Assembly (NCBI GenBank): GCA_028456385.1 | Contig: JALNQF010000009.1 | Coordinates: 1-64,000 of the forward strand | Length of the DNA: 64,000 nucleotides | Reading direction: 5' to 3' | Source: Ophiosphaerella korrae | Lineage: Eukaryota; Ascomycota; Dothideomycetes; Pleosporales; Phaeosphaeriaceae | Shown here: one piece after another, positions 1 to 14,121 of the stretch | Numbering within the stretch: the first letter of the stretch is position 1 | Layout of the letters: each line of letters opens with the position of its first letter | Notes under the pieces: generated by a model | What the model was told of the DNA's origin: nothing | Seen by the model: only the letters and a program-made list of their open reading frames with translations | Databases searched by the model: none | Program-made: the position numbers and the translations under genes

Positions 1-85
1 CTAATATTATAAACTTACTAATATTATAAACTTACTAATATTATAAACTTACTAATATTATAAACTTACTAATATTATAAACTTT
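1..85. repeat. 17-bp tandem repeat, five units, at left window edge
   Basis: The unit CTAATATTATAAACTTA is repeated five times head to tail, with the last unit ending in TTT instead of TTA. The array may continue to the left of the window. It directly abuts the outer LTR of Gypsy element E4. It does not resemble the TTAGGG fungal telomere repeat. No function can be assigned; it may be host minisatellite DNA or part of another decayed repeat. Confidence 0.85.
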
Positions 86-471
86 GTAATAGGTACACTA
101 AGGTTAACTTCTTAATAACTTCTAAGTTATTAGTAGATTACAAAGTAATAATAAAAGCTTATATTATAATTTGTAATAACTATAAATAATAATTAATTTG
201 TGTATACAATATTAAGTATTAGTATTCTAGGTTAAAGATTAAATTACTAATACTATCCTAATAATACGTATTATTACTAACTATATACCTATATTTCTTA
301 GCTAGCTTTATACTTTATATTTACTAAGATTATAAATTACGAATTTATTACGTGTCTCTATTATAGTTAGTTTTCTAATTAAGTTTATTACTTTATAGAT
401 TATATATACTATTATTATCTATAGTAAAGTTAATTAGCTTAAGTTAGTTTTCTCTTATTATAACTATAACA
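85..471 (-). repeat. Left LTR of E4 (3' LTR in element sense)
   Basis: The 387-bp LTR starts TGTAATAGG and ends TATAACA on the plus strand. It shares with the right LTR the U5-side block AGTAGATTACAAAGTAATAATAAAAGCTT and the block around TACTAATACTATCCTAATAATACGTATTA, both common to every LTR here. Its U3-side segment holds one copy of the 54-bp unit that is present three times in the right LTR. Confidence 0.8.
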
Positions 472-3400
472 CTATTCTCTTCTTTAGGTAAGTTCTTATT
501 TTCTTATCTTAGGCCTAAGGTTATTAGTCTAGTCTCTTTATTTATTTCTAGTTCCTTATTATTCTTTATATTATCTTATTCTAATTATAATAAACTTCTT
601 TTTATTACTTATATTACTTATAATAGAGTTAAAATATTTTTTTTACGCCTATTATACTTAATTAAAGCTTACTTATTATAAATCTTTAAAAGATAGTAAG
701 TATTATAATAAGTATATTCTTACTAATATTTAATATAAATATACTTCTTCTAGTATTTCTCTTATAGAGTATAAGTATTTAATTTCTATATAGTTTTTTT
801 TTACTAAGTTATATAAGGCGAGCTATTAACTAGGCTTAAGAGATACTATTATTATAGCTTATAGAAGCTAAGGCTAAGTATAAGCTAACTCTTTATAAGC
901 TAGTAGATCTTTATTCTTATATTAAGTATTTTTATAAAATAAAAGCTTATAATAATACTAAATTATCTAAATAGTTTTATACCTTAGAAGCTAAGATAGA
1001 CCTTAAGGATACTATAGAGGCTACTCTAGCTCCTATTATATTAGACGCTCCTAATATCTCTCTATTTACTATTAGTAGTACTAGTTTTATTAGTTTACTA
1101 CTAGGCGTTCTAGAGGGTTTTAATTTTAGAACTCTTCTAGTTTCTTAGAGTAATTAAGGTTATCTTCTAGTTCTTATATTTTCTCCTATAGTTATCCTTT
1201 TTCGTCTATACTTATCTATTCTACTAAGTAGTAGTTTCTTCTATTATAGAACTAGTACTATAAGATTTCTTTAACTTCTTATTCTTCTTATTCTCTATAT
1301 ATATCTACTTTATATACTAGTAGTTTTACGTTTTATAGCACTATCTTAAGTAGCGCTATATAAAAAGTTTAGTATATCTTTATTTTATTTAGTAGTTTTA
1401 GTTTAAATATAACTAGTATAACTTTCTTTTTAATTTTATATAGTTTTATTTTAACGTAATCTAGTTTTAAACTTAGTTATTTACTTTTAATATTTTTTTA
1501 TACTAACTATACTTTTTCTTTCTCTTTAAATTAAAGTCCTTCTTAGTATTTCTTATTATAATATTTTACTATTTAATTATATAAGAACTCTACGTCCTAT
1601 TTTAGTTAATTGTATATATCTCTAAGCCTATTAGTAAAATTTTCTCCTCTTAGAAACTAGAATATTTCTTATCTTAGTATTTAATATACGTTAGGGTTAA
1701 ATCTATAGTTTATAAAGAAAGGTAATACTCTTATTACTACGTTCTTTACGCTATTATATACTAGTTATACTATAAGTAGTAGTTATACTTAATTATTCTA
1801 GTTATAGTTAAAGTAGTATCTTAAATATCGTTTTACTATTTAATTTATTTATTCTAATTATTTATCTATAAGTAGTATACTATAGATATTATATATCTAA
1901 CTCTTAGCTATACTATTATTATTCTCTATAGTTTTAATATAAATCTTATATCTTTATCTATAATAATTTTATCTAGTAGTCTATATTAACTAATTATAGT
2001 TCCTAGGACCTAGTATATAGTAACCTCTATCCTACTTTTTTTTTTATATAGTCTAAAGTATAAGTACTTTATAAGCTTATTTACTATTATTAGAATTCTA
2101 TTATACTTAATTTCTAATATTAAGTTCTTTAACTTAAGTAGCTTTATAATAAAGTCTATTGTAATAACTCTTTATAGTTATTTTAGTATTTTAACTAGTT
2201 ATAGTATACTATATAGTATATACCTATTATATTTATTTCTATAATATTCTATATATTCTTATAGTACTTCTATTACTAGCTATCTTACTCTTAGAATATA
2301 GTAGTTCTATAGTAGTCTATCTAAAGTTTTATTAATTTCTTAGTATCTATATACTAGTTATTTATAGAATTATTATATAAATTCTTTTTAGATCTTCTTT
2401 AGAATATATATCCTTCTCTTAGCTTATATAAATCTTTCTTAGATTTCTAGTTTCTTTATTTCTTTAGATACCTCTTATATTATTTTCTAAATCTATTTAT
2501 CTATATTACTACTTCTTCTTTTAAGTATTATAGCTATTTTAAATATATTTAGAACTAAATATCTTTTTTTATTCTCTACTAGAACTATACTAGTAGCGTT
2601 TACTTCTTTCTATAAGTCTAGTCTTTTACTAAAAGTATCTATAAATTAGTTATCTTTTTCTTTTATATATATAATTTCTAAGTTAAATATTAATAGGAAT
2701 TCTTACTATCTTATATAGTATTATAATAGTTCTTTATTTATTATAAATCTTATAAGATTCTTATAATCTATATAGACTTTTATCTAATACTTTACTCTTT
2801 ATAAGTATACTCTCTATTATTTAAATACTTTATAGATTACTAGTATTTCTTTATTATAGATTAAGTAGTTAAGTTCTACTAGCTTTATTTTCTTAGAGAA
2901 GTATTTAACTAAGTATACTTATTTAGTCCTTAGATCTTCTTATATTAGTACTATTCTATAGACTAAGTTAGATATATCTATTTTTACTATTACTAGTAGG
3001 TCTAGGTTATATATTCTAATAACTAGGTTTTCTATAAACTTTCTTTTAATTTTATTAAATACTTTATTATATTTATTTATTTATTTAAATAGTATATCTT
3101 TCTTTATAAGTCTTATTATAGGTTCTATATCTTTAGACTATCTTACTATTAATTTTCTATAAAAGTTTACTAGTCTATAGAATTATTATACCTTTTTTAG
3201 GTTCTATAGTATTAGCTATTTATTAATTAACTTAATCTTTTCTAGATTAATTTTTATTTTTCTTAGTATAATAATAAATCTAAGGAAATCTATTTCCTTT
3301 ATATAGAATTCGCATTTTCTTATTTTAAGAAATAGTTTGTTTTCTACTAGTCTTTCTAGTACCTTATATATATATTATACGTATTCTTCTTCTATTTCTA

Positions 3401-4433
3401 AGAATATAAAGATATTATCTAGGTATATAAATATAAATATATCTAGGTACTCTCTTAGTACTATATTAATTCTTTCTTAGAACGCTACTTAGGCGTTTAT
3501 AAGTCTAAATAGTATAATTAGGTATTTATATAGTTTATACTACGTTCTAAATATAGTTTTCTATTTATCTTCTTTTTTAATTCTAATCTAGTAGTAGGCG
3601 TTTTAGATATCTAGTTTTATAAAGATCTTTACTTTTTATAGCTTATCTTGTATTTTATCTATTTATAGTAAAGGGTATTAGTTTTTATTTATAATTACGT
3701 TAGTTTTCTTAAAATCTACGTAGAGTCTTTTATTACTTATCCTTTTCTTATCTATAAATATAAGTCTATATACTACTAAGGATTTAGATTCTTATATTTA
3801 TCTTTTTCTTATTATATTTTTAATAAATACTTATTTAATTTTAGATTCTTTTTCTATTTTTCTATAGACTAGGCTCTATTCTATATTTTTATCTTCTTCT
3901 AGATCTATTACTAAATCCTATAGCTAATATTTTAGAAGGTAGTCTTTAGGTTCTATAAGTTGTTTTTTCTATTTCTTATATTCTTCTAGGAACTATCCTT
4001 TATATATAATTATATTAGCTTTTTATATATTTTTTTTAGAGTAAGTAATTTCTTTTATTCTCTAATTAATTCTTAGGTTAGCTAATTATAACTATAGTAT
4101 TTCTAGTATTACGTCTTATTTATTATTAATTATTGTTATATCTATAACTATATTCTTAATTTCTAGTCCCTTTAGCCTTAGTATTAAAGGTACTATTTTA
4201 AACTAAATAGGATTCTAGAATAGTTTTCTTTTAATTATACTTAGTTATTAAGGGTATTTCTTTATTATATAACTTATTCCTTAATTTTCTATAAACTTCT
4301 TAGATATAAAGTTCTTTATAGCTCTACTATTAATTATAATTTATATTTTTTATCCTTAGTATATACTTATTTTTATAACGTATAGGCCTATTATACCTTA
4401 TAGCTTCTTATACTTAGGTCTTTTTTTAAATTA

Positions 4434-4861
4434 TATAATAGGGTATTACTAGAGTTAACTTCTTAGTCTCTAAAGAGTATTAGTAGATTACAAAGTAATA
4501 ACAAAAGCTTGTGTAAGGATCTATAATAACTATAATTAGTAGAAGATATTTTGTAACTATCTTATACTAGCGTTCTATAGTTAATAGATTAAATTACTAA
4601 TACTATCCTAATAATACGTATCTTACTAACTATATACTTATTGTAATCTATAATCTATAGATACTAAGACTAGTAAATTATAGATTATCTTAATCTATAA
4701 TCTATTAGTACTAAGAGTCTATAGATTATAGATTAGCCTAAGTATCCTAGTTATATATAGTCTCCTAATTAAGGTTATTACTTTACTTATCCTATACTTT
4801 GTTAGCGCCTAGATTAAGACTAATTAGTTCTATCTTAATTTCTTCTATTACACTTATAATA
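4434..4861 (-). repeat. Left LTR of E5
   Basis: 428 bp, from TATAATAGGG to TTATAATA on the plus strand. It contains a U3 inverted-repeat module near 4640-4735 in which TAATCTATAATCTATAG faces CTATAGATTATAGATTA, the same module as in E2 and E3. Confidence 0.88.
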
Positions 4862-5019
4862 CTATCTTTCTTCTTAGGTAGGTCCTAGTTTACCTATCTT
4901 AGAGCTAGAGTTATTAGTCTAGTTTCTTCGTTAATATAGAGTTCTTTATCCTCTCTTATAACTATTTTATCTATACGTTATTACTTTCTCTTTACTAATT
5001 ACGTATTATATAATAGTAT

Positions 5020-5600
5020 TAAAATATTTCTTTATTTTTATTATACTTCTCTTAAGTTAAACCCTAAGTCTCTTCTTTATATTATTTCTATAAATAATAG
5101 TAGGGCTTATAAAGCGTATATTTATATAAATATATATAGCTTTTATAACGTATCTAGTATTTTTCTTTCTAAGTATAAGTTTATTATACTTATTCTTTTG
5201 TCTAGGCTTAATAATAATAGAGAAAGCTATTAACTAAACTTAAGAGAAATTACTATCTTAAATTATAGAGGCTAAAGCTAAGTATAAGCGTATCTAAGAG
5301 CTTACGTAGAGTAAGCTAGTAAAGAATTAAGCTTATCTCTCTTGTCTTTATAAGATAAAGGCCTTAAATAATAAGAAATTAGCTAAGTAGTTAGTAGCTC
5401 TAGAAGCTAAGCTAGACTTAGATAAAGCGTTTAGTATTACTATAGTAAGTCTTACGCTAGACGTCTTTATTATCTCTCTATCTATTATTAGTAATATTAG
5501 TTCTCTTAGTTTACTACTAGGTATTCTAGAGGGTTTTAATTTTAGAACTCTTTTAATTTCTTAAAGTAATTAAAGTTATCTTCTAGTTTCTATATTTTCT
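5020..5600 (+). pseudogene. Remnant antisense frame at the 3' end of E5
   Basis: Between the end of pol and the 3' LTR of E5, the strand opposite to gag-pol (here the plus strand) can be read as a protein similar to the 76-codon open frame of E3. Shared elements are SLYTSLKL-like and NSxAYKAYIYINI-like stretches and SSIxLSKYKF, followed by a basic helix-like part ending near GVLEGFNFRTLL. It is interrupted by stops of the RIP type. The function is unknown; see the finding on the antisense frame. Confidence 0.45.
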
Positions 5601-8600
5601 CTTATAGTTATCCTTTTTTATCTATACTTATCTATTCTACTAAGTAGTAATTTCTTCTATTATAGAACTAGTATTATAAGATTTTCTTAACTTCTTATTC
5701 TTCTTATTCTCTATATATATCTACTTTATATACTAGTAGTTCTACGTTCTATAGTACTTATTCTAGTAAAGCTACGTAGAATATTAGGTATATCTTTATC
5801 TTATTTAGTAGTTTTAATCTAAATATAACTAGTGTAACTTCTTTCTTAATTTTATATAGTCTTATCTTAACGTAGTCTAATTTTAAACTTAGTTACTTAC
5901 TTTTAATATTTTTCTATACTAACTATACTTTTTCTCTTTCTTTAAATTAAGGTCTCTTTTTATACTTTTTATTATAGTATTTTACTATATAATTATATAA
6001 GAATTCTATATCTTATCTTAATTAATTATATATATCTTTAAGTCTATTAGTAAAACTTTCTCTTCTTAGAAACTAAGATATCTAATTTCTTAGTAACTAA
6101 TATATATTAGGTTTAAATCTATAGTTTATAAAAAAGAGTAATACTCTTATTACTACGTTCTTTACGCTATTATATACTAACTATGCTATAAGTAGTAACT
6201 ATACCTAATTATTCTAGTTATAGTTAAGGTAGTATCTTAGGTATTATTCTACTATCTAATTTATTTATTCTAACTATTTATCTATTTATAGGTAATATAC
6301 TATAGATATTATATATTTAATTCTTAATTATACTATTATTATTTCTTATAGTTTTAATATAAATTATATATCTCTATCTATAATAATCTTATCTAGTAGT
6401 CTATATTAACTAATTATAGTTCTTAGAACCTAGTATATAGTAACCTCTATCTTACTTTTCTCTTTATATAGTCTAAAGTATAAGTACTTTATAAGTTTAT
6501 CTACTATTATTAAGATTCTATTATACTTAACTCCTAATATTAGGTCTTTAGACTTTAGTAACTTTATAATAAAGTCTATTATAATAACTTCTTATAGTTA
6601 TTCTAGTACTTCTACTAGTTATAATATTCTATATAGTGTATATCTATTATATTTATTTCTTTAGTATTCTATATAGTTTTATAGTACTTCTATTACTAAT
6701 TATCTTGCTTTTAGAATATAGTAGTTTTGTAGTGGTCTATCTAATATTTTCTTAATACTTTAGTAACTATATACTAGTAATTTATAGAATTATTATATAA
6801 ATTCTCTCTAGATCTTCTTTAGGATATATATTCTTCTATAGGCTTATACAAATCCTTTTTAGATTTCTAGTTTCTCTATTTCTTTAGATACTTCTTTTAT
6901 TATTTTCTAAATCTATTTATCTAGCTCGCTACTCTTTCTTTTAAGTATTATAGCTATTTTATATATATTTAGGACTAAGTATCCTTCTTTATTCTTAACT
7001 AGAACTATACTAGTAGCGCTTACTTCTTCTTATAAGTCTAGTCTTCTACTAAAGGCGTCTATAAACTAATTATCTTTCCCTTTTATATATATAATTTCTA
7101 TATTAAACGTTAATAAGTATTTCTACTATCTTATATAGCGTTATAATAATTCTTTATTTATTATAAATCTTATAAGATTCTTATAGTCTATATAGACCTT
7201 TATCTAATATTTTACTCTTTATAGGTATACTCTCTATTACTTAAATACTTTATAGATTACTAGTATCTCTTTATTATAGATTAGGTAGTTAAGTTCTACT
7301 ATCTTTATTTTCTTAGAGAAGTACTTAACTAAGTATTCTTTTTTAGTCTCTAGGTTTTCCTATATTAGTACTATTCTATAGACTAAGTTAGATACGTCTA
7401 TCTTTACTATTACTAGTAGGTCTAGGTTATATATTCTAATAACTAGGTTTTCTATAAACTTCTTCTTAATCTTCTTAAATACCTTATTATATCTTTTTAT
7501 CTATTTAAATAGTATATCTTTTTTTATAAGTTTTATTATTAGTTCTATATCTTTAGACTATCTTACTATTAACTTTCTATAAAAGTTAGCTAGCCTATAA
7601 AATTATTATACTTCTTTTAGGTTTCTTAGTATTAGCTATTTATTAATTAACTTAATCTTTTTTAAATTAATCTTAATTTTTCCTAGTTCTATAATAAACC
7701 CTAGGAAATCTATTTCTTTTATATAGAACTTATATTTTCTTATCTTAAGAAATATTTTAGCTTCTACTAGTTTTTCTAGTACTTTATATATATATTATAT
7801 ATATTCTTCTTCTATTTCTAAGAATATAAGGATATTATCTAAGTATATAAATATAAATATATCTAAGTACTCTCTTAGTACTATATTAATCTTTTCTTAG
7901 AATACTACTAGTATATTTATTAAGCTAAATAGTATAACTAAATATTTATATAATCTCTATTGTATTCTAAATACTATTTTCTATTTATTACCTTCTTTAA
8001 TTCTAATTTAGTAGTAGGCGTTCTAGATATCTAACTTTGTAAAAATTATTACTTTCTATAGTTTATCTTATATTACGTCTATCTTTAGTAAAGAGTATTA
8101 GTTCTTGTTTATAACTACGTTAGTTTTTTTAAAGTCTATATAAGGTCTTTTATTACTTATTCTTTTTTTATTTATAAAGATAAGTCTATAAGCTACTAAA
8201 GATTTAGATTCTCTTATCTATCTCTTTTTTATTACGTTTTAAATAAATACTTATTTAATCTTTAACTCTTCTTCTATTTTCTAGTAGACTAGGCTCTATT
8301 TTACGTCTTTTCTTTCTTCTATTTTTATTACTAAGTCCTATAGTTAATATTCTAGAAGGTAATCTTTAGGTTCTATAAGCTATTCTTCCTATTTCTTATA
8401 TTCTTCTAGGAATTCTCCTTTATAGGTGTTCTTATAGGCCTTTAACGTATCTATTCTATAGTAGTTAATCTTCTCTATTTTCTAATTAATATATAGGTTA
8501 GTTATTTATAACTATAGTATACTTAATATTATATCTTATTTATTATTAATTATTATTATATCTATAACTATATTCTTAATTTCTAGTCTTTCTAACTTTA

Positions 8601-11032
8601 GTATTAAGGGTGCTGTCTTAAACTATATTAGTTCCTAGAATAGTTTTCCTTTAATTATACTTAGTTATTAAAGGTATATCTTTATTATATACTTTATTCT
8701 TTATATTTTTATAAACTTCTTTAATATAAAGTTTCTTATAGCTCTACTATTAATTATTAATTATACTTTCTTTTCTTAGTATATACCTATTTTTGTAATA
8801 TATAGGCCTCTTATACTTTCTAGTTTTTTTTACTTAGGTAACTTTATAAATTATCTATCTTTTTAAGGCTATAGGCTTACTTTAAGTTTATATTCTTCTT
8901 ATTTTAGATACTTATTATATATATATTTATACTATAGTCTTCTTTAGACGTATTTCTTAGATAGTTTTAAGCTAGGTCTTACTACTATATATCTATCTTC
9001 TAGGATTATTTCCTATCCTTAGATATTTTCTACTAGAATTACTCTTATATAGTTATAGCCTCTTCTCCTTATAGGCTATATATTATTATTTACTTTAGAG
9101 TTTCTATATATAATATAATTCTTATCTAGGTATAATATCTATAATACTTTAAAGTATACTAGATATTTTAGATCTATTATTTTATTATCTCCTTTTTAGT
9201 ATTTACTTTTACTAAGTATATCTATTATTAAGATATAGTATACTACTAGTACTCTTAGTATATAGGCTTTATTAATCTATTACGTCTTTCTTATAAAGTA
9301 TTCTTATTCTCTTAGTATAAGTATTTTTCTTACTATAACTATATATTATTTTATCTATTCTTAAAATAGTATAAACTTTATTTTTTTAAGATTACGTTCT
9401 TTCTAGTCTTTATATACTTCCTCTATACTTATAACTAGTAAGTATTTTTAAATAAACTTCTATTCTTTATCTTATTCTTCTATATCTATAGTTATATAGC
9501 TATTATAGCTATATATTATTAGCTAAGTATACTCTATACTTCTTATACTAACTTATCTCTTACTTCTTTATTATCCTTTAGAGGTAGTTGTAGTAGTCTC
9601 TTTATCTAGTACTATTTCTTTAGCCTAGATTAATAGTACTAGGGGCTCTTCCTCTTCTAGATCTTCTTCTAGTAAGTCTATTACTTAGGCTATCTCTTTT
9701 AGCTAAGCTTTTATTTTATCTTCTTTTATTATAGCTACTCTATATCTCTATTTTTATAGAAACTATACTACTCTCTACTTACTAAAAAGATATATATAGT
9801 AGTTGTTATTATAATAAAAAGTCTAATAGAGTATTATATATTATACTTCTTTACTTTTAGCTACTTTTTTCTAAGGTTTAGCCTATACTTATAGTACTTT
9901 CTTCTTTTTCTTAGTTATTTTTAACTAAGTTTCTTTCTTTAAGTCTTTACTTCTATATTCTTTTATAAAGTATCTTAGTTTCTTATATTTATAATATACT
10001 ATATCCTTCTTCTTTAATTAGTAGTCTTTTATATAGTAGCCTAGTTTACTATATTTAAAGTACGTAAAGTCTTTATTCTTCTTTTTCTTTCTATCCTTAT
10101 TAGCGTTAAGGATTATAAGGTCTCCCTTATTATAATTCTAGGTATAACCTCTATATTTATTTTTCTTCTATTCTTAAAGATTATTATTAATTTGTATTAC
10201 CTATTACTTTAGAGCTTCTAGTGTCCTTAGTTTCTCTATATATATTATCTTGTATTAAATTTTTAAGTTTAGTCTTTACTTAAATTATAATATTAAAGCT
10301 AACTTATTCTACTCTATATTTTGTAATAGTTATTTAAATTATAATATATACTTAGGAATACTTTAACTTTATATAAGCTTTTCTAGCTACTCTTTAGCTT
10401 ATTAGGTAATATCTATATCTCTAAATACTACTCTTATTTATTTAGTAAAGTACTTATAACTTCTAAAAATAGCTCTAGTTTTATTCTTCTAAGTTATTAG
10501 AGAGTATATTATATAATCTATCTAGTAAGGTTTATACTATCTTATTACGTTTTCCTTAAGGTATAACCTAATATATATTACCTTTTTTTCTTCTATATTA
10601 AAGTGTAGTACTTGTATATCTATCTAGAGTTATACTAAAGTAATAAAAGGTCTTAGTTTCTCCCTTATTCTATTAAACTTCTTAAAGACAAGTATCTTAG
10701 GTAGTTTCTTTATTATACTTATTACTAGACGTTATATAATTAGTTCTATCTAATTCTAACCTTTAATAATAGCTTTAATCTATACTTTATTCTACTTTAC
10801 GTAATCTTATAGTTCCTTGTTTTATATTTCTAAAGTATTAATTACTATTTTTATATCTTCTTTATCTAAGATTAAATTATTAATTTAGTCTTTAATTATT
10901 TTCTATATAGTGCTATTAGACTTATAACTACTTTTAGGGGCTTTACTTATTTTAGTTAAACTTTCTACTATTATATTAGCTAGACTATACGCTACTTACG
11001 CTTTGCTTCTTATAATAGCTAAATTAGTAAGG

Positions 11033-11460
11033 TGTAATAGGGTATTACTAGGGTTAACTTCCTAGTCCCTAAAAAGTATTAGTAGATTATAAAGTAATAA
11101 TAAAAGCTTATATAGAGATCTATAATAACTATAATTAGTAGAAGATATTTTGTAACTATCTTATACTAGCGTTCTATAGTTAATAGATTAAATTACTAAT
11201 ACTATCCTAATAATATATATCTTACTAACTATATACTTGTTGTAATCTATAATCTATAGATACTAAGACTAGTAGATTATAGATTGTCTTAATCTATAAT
11301 CTATTAGTACTAAGAGTCTATAGATTATAGATTAGCCTAGGTATCCTAGTTATATATAGTCTCCTAATTAAAGTTATTACTCTACTTATCTTATACTTTA
11401 TTAGCGCCTAGATTAAGACTAATTAGTTCTATCTCGATTTCTTCTATTACACCTATAACA
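11033..11460 (-). repeat. Right LTR of E5 (5' LTR in element sense)
   Basis: 428 bp, exactly the length of the left LTR, from TGTAATAGGG to CCTATAACA on the plus strand. The TG start and CA end are less mutated here than in the left copy. Confidence 0.88.
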
Positions 11461-13628
11461 AATTATCTATTCTTCTAAGGCTATTATCTTGTTTTATACT
11501 TATAATTCTTGTATTTTAGATATTTATTAAATACGTACTTATACTATAGCCTAATTCCTTTAATATATTCTTTTAATAGTTTTAGTCTAGGTCTAATTAA
11601 TATATATTCTTTATTAAAGATCTAAATTATCTTCTAACCTTTAATTTCTTTCTTAAAGATTACTTTAGTATAGTCTTATCTTTATTTTAGCTATATATAG
11701 TTTTATACCTTTTCTTTACTATATAAGTAGTAGTATATATTTAAATATAATACCTATACAATTTCTAGATATACTAAATATTCTAGATATATTCTTTTAT
11801 TATCCTCTACCTAGTACCTATCTATACTAGGTCTTATTATTACTAAGATATAGTATATAAGCTTTATTAATCTATTACATTTTTCTTATAAGATACTACT
11901 ACTCCTTTTATATAAGTATTCTTCTTACTATAACTATATATTATTCTATCTATTATTAGAATATTATAAACTTTATTACTTTAAGATTATATTCTTTTTA
12001 GTTTTTATACGCTTCTTCTATACTTATAACTAGTAAGTATTTCTAAATAAATTTCTAGTTTTTATTTTATTCTAACGTATTTATTATTATATAGCTATTA
12101 TAGCTATATATATTTAACTAGGTATACTCTATATCTTTTATATTAATATATTTCTTATCTTTTTATAGTTCTTTAAAGGAAATTATAGTAGTTTCTTTAT
12201 CTAGTACTAGTTTTTTAGCCTAGATTAATAGGGTCTAGAGCTCTTTTCTTTCTAAATCTCTTGTTAGTAAGTCTATTATATAAGCTATTTCTTCTAGCTA
12301 TACTTTTATTCTTTCTTTTATTACTACTACTCTATTCTTTTATAAGAACTATCTTACTCTCTCTTTACTAGAATAATATATATAGTAGTTATCTTTATAA
12401 TAAAAAGTCTAGTAGAGTATTATATATTATAGTTTTTTACTCCTAGCTACTTTTTTTTAAAGTTTAGCCTATACTTTTAGTACTTCCTTTTTACTCTTAG
12501 TTGTTTTTAACTAAGCTTTTTTATTTTTTTTAGTCTTTACTTCTATAGTCTTTTATAAAGTATCTTAGTTTTTTATATTTATAATATACTATATCTTTTT
12601 TCTTTTATAATTAGTAGTTTTTTATATAGTAGCTTTTCTTACTATAGTTAAAGTATATAAAGTCTTTATTCTTCTTTCTTTTTCTATCTTTATTAGCGTT
12701 AAGGATTATAGGGTCTCTATTATCCTAGTTCCTAAGTTAGCTACTATATTTGTTCTTTTTCTATTCTTAAAGATTATTATTAATTTATATTACCTATTAT
12801 ATTAGGGCTTCTAGTATTCTAAGCTTCTCTATATAGATTATTTTGTATTAAATTTTCTTATTTAGTTTTTATTTAAATTATAATATTAGAGCTAACTTGT
12901 TTTATTCTATATTTTATAATAGTTATTTAAATTATAATATATATTTAGGAATACTTTTATTCTATATAAGTCTTTTAAGCTTTTCTTCTACTTATTTAGT
13001 AATATCTATATTCCTAAATACTACTCTTATTCGCTTTATAAAGTATTTATAACTTTTAAAAATATTTTTAGTTTTATCTTTCTAGGTTATTAGGGCGTAT
13101 ATTATATAATTAATCTAGTAAGGTTTAAACTATCTTATTGTATTTTCTTTAAAGTATATTCTAATATATATTACCTTCTTTTCTTCTATATTAAAGTATA
13201 GTACTTATATATCTATCTAGAGTTATACTAATACTATAAAAGGTTTTAGTTTCTCTTTTATTCTATTAAACTTTTTAAAGATAAGTATTTTAGGTAGTTT
13301 CTTTATTATACTTATTTTTAGTCTTTAAGTAATTAGTTCTATCTAGTTCTAACCTTTAATAATAGCTTTAATCTATACTTTATTTTATTTTATATAATCT
13401 TATAGTTCTTTATTCTATATTTCTAAAGCGTTAATTACTATCTTTATATCTTCTTTTTCTAAGATTAGGTTATTTATATAGTTTTTAATTATTTCTTATA
13501 CTATACTTTCTAATTTATAACTACTTATAAGTACCTTAGCTATTTATTTAGTTAAACTTTCTACTATTATATTAGCTAGACTATACGCTACTTACGCTTT
13601 ACTTCTTATAATAACTAAATTAGTAAAG

Positions 13629-14121
13629 TATAATAGGCTACCTATTATTAACTATAGATACTTATTAGAAGTTAGTAGATTACAAAGTAATAATAAAAGC
13701 TTATATAGTAATTAGTAATAACTAGGAATAATAGTTAATTTATAAGTATAATATTAAGTATTAGCGTTTTAGGTTAAAGATTAGATTACTAATACTATCC
13801 TAATAATACGTATTACTACTAACTATATACTTATATTTCTAAGCTAACTTTATACTTTACGTTTACTAAGATCGTAAATTATAAATTTATTACGTACTTA
13901 GCTTTATACTTTATATTTACTAAGATCGCGAATTATAAATTTATTACGTACTTAGCTTTATACTTTATATTTACTAAGATCGCGAATTGTAAATTTATTA
14001 TATATTTCTATTGTAGTTAGTTTCCTAATTAAGTTTATTACTTTATAGATTATACGCGCTATTATTATCTAGAGTAGAGCTAATTAGCTTAAGTTAGTTT
14101 TCTCTTATTATAACTATAACA
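13629..14121 (-). repeat. Right LTR of E4 (5' LTR in element sense)
   Basis: 493 bp, longer than its partner at 85-471 because a 54-bp unit is present in three copies instead of one. It ends TATAACA at 14121, where the Fot1-like host repeat begins. Confidence 0.8.
13848..14009. repeat. 54-bp tandem repeat inside the E4 LTR, three copies
   Basis: The unit CTTTATACTTTAYRTTTACTAAGATCG...AAATTTATTA begins at 13848, 13902 and 13956; the third copy diverges at its end. The left LTR of E4 has only one copy. The expansion lies in the U3-like part of the LTR, where enhancer-type repeats are common in retroelements. Confidence 0.8.

Larger units (their letters stand above)
4434..11460 (-). mobile_element. 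Gypsy element E5 (minus strand), full length, inserted in E4
   Basis: A 7,027-bp Ty3/Gypsy element read on the minus strand. It has two 428-bp LTRs (4434-4861 and 11033-11460) and an exact 5-bp target duplication AATTA (4429-4433 and 11461-11465). The E4 sequence resumes directly after it. In element sense the order is gag with zinc knuckles (near 10,000-10,100 and at a second knuckle close by), protease, reverse transcriptase with a YLDN/YLDD-type box near 7830-7875, RNase H, integrase, and a chromodomain-like end near 5,600-5,750. All frames carry many stops from RIP. Its length and LTR length equal those of E3, so both belong to one subfamily. Confidence 0.9.
85..14121 (-). mobile_element. 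Gypsy element E4 (minus strand), RIP-degraded, split by E5
   Basis: Ty3/Gypsy retrotransposon read on the minus strand. It is bounded by related LTRs at 85-471 and 13629-14121 and interrupted by E5 at 4434-11460. Without E5 it is about 7.0 kb, like the other copies. The interior matches the gag-pol of E1-E5 in reverse orientation; the reverse-transcriptase YLDD box lies near 3405-3450. All frames are full of stops, and CA and TG are nearly absent, which is the mark of RIP. Unlike the other copies, its LTRs differ in length (387 versus 493 bp) and no convincing target-site duplication is seen (AACTT on the left, ATTTT on the right). The two LTRs may therefore not be an original pair. Confidence 0.8.

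Noticed and set aside
1..85. Left-edge tandem repeat as a telomere
   Set aside because: The unit CTAATATTATAAACTTA does not resemble fungal telomere repeats and the array is short.
4640..4735. TAATCTATAATCTATAG inverted repeats as a CRISPR-like array or hairpin RNA gene
   Set aside because: They occur only inside LTRs of one Gypsy subfamily and are part of the U3 region.
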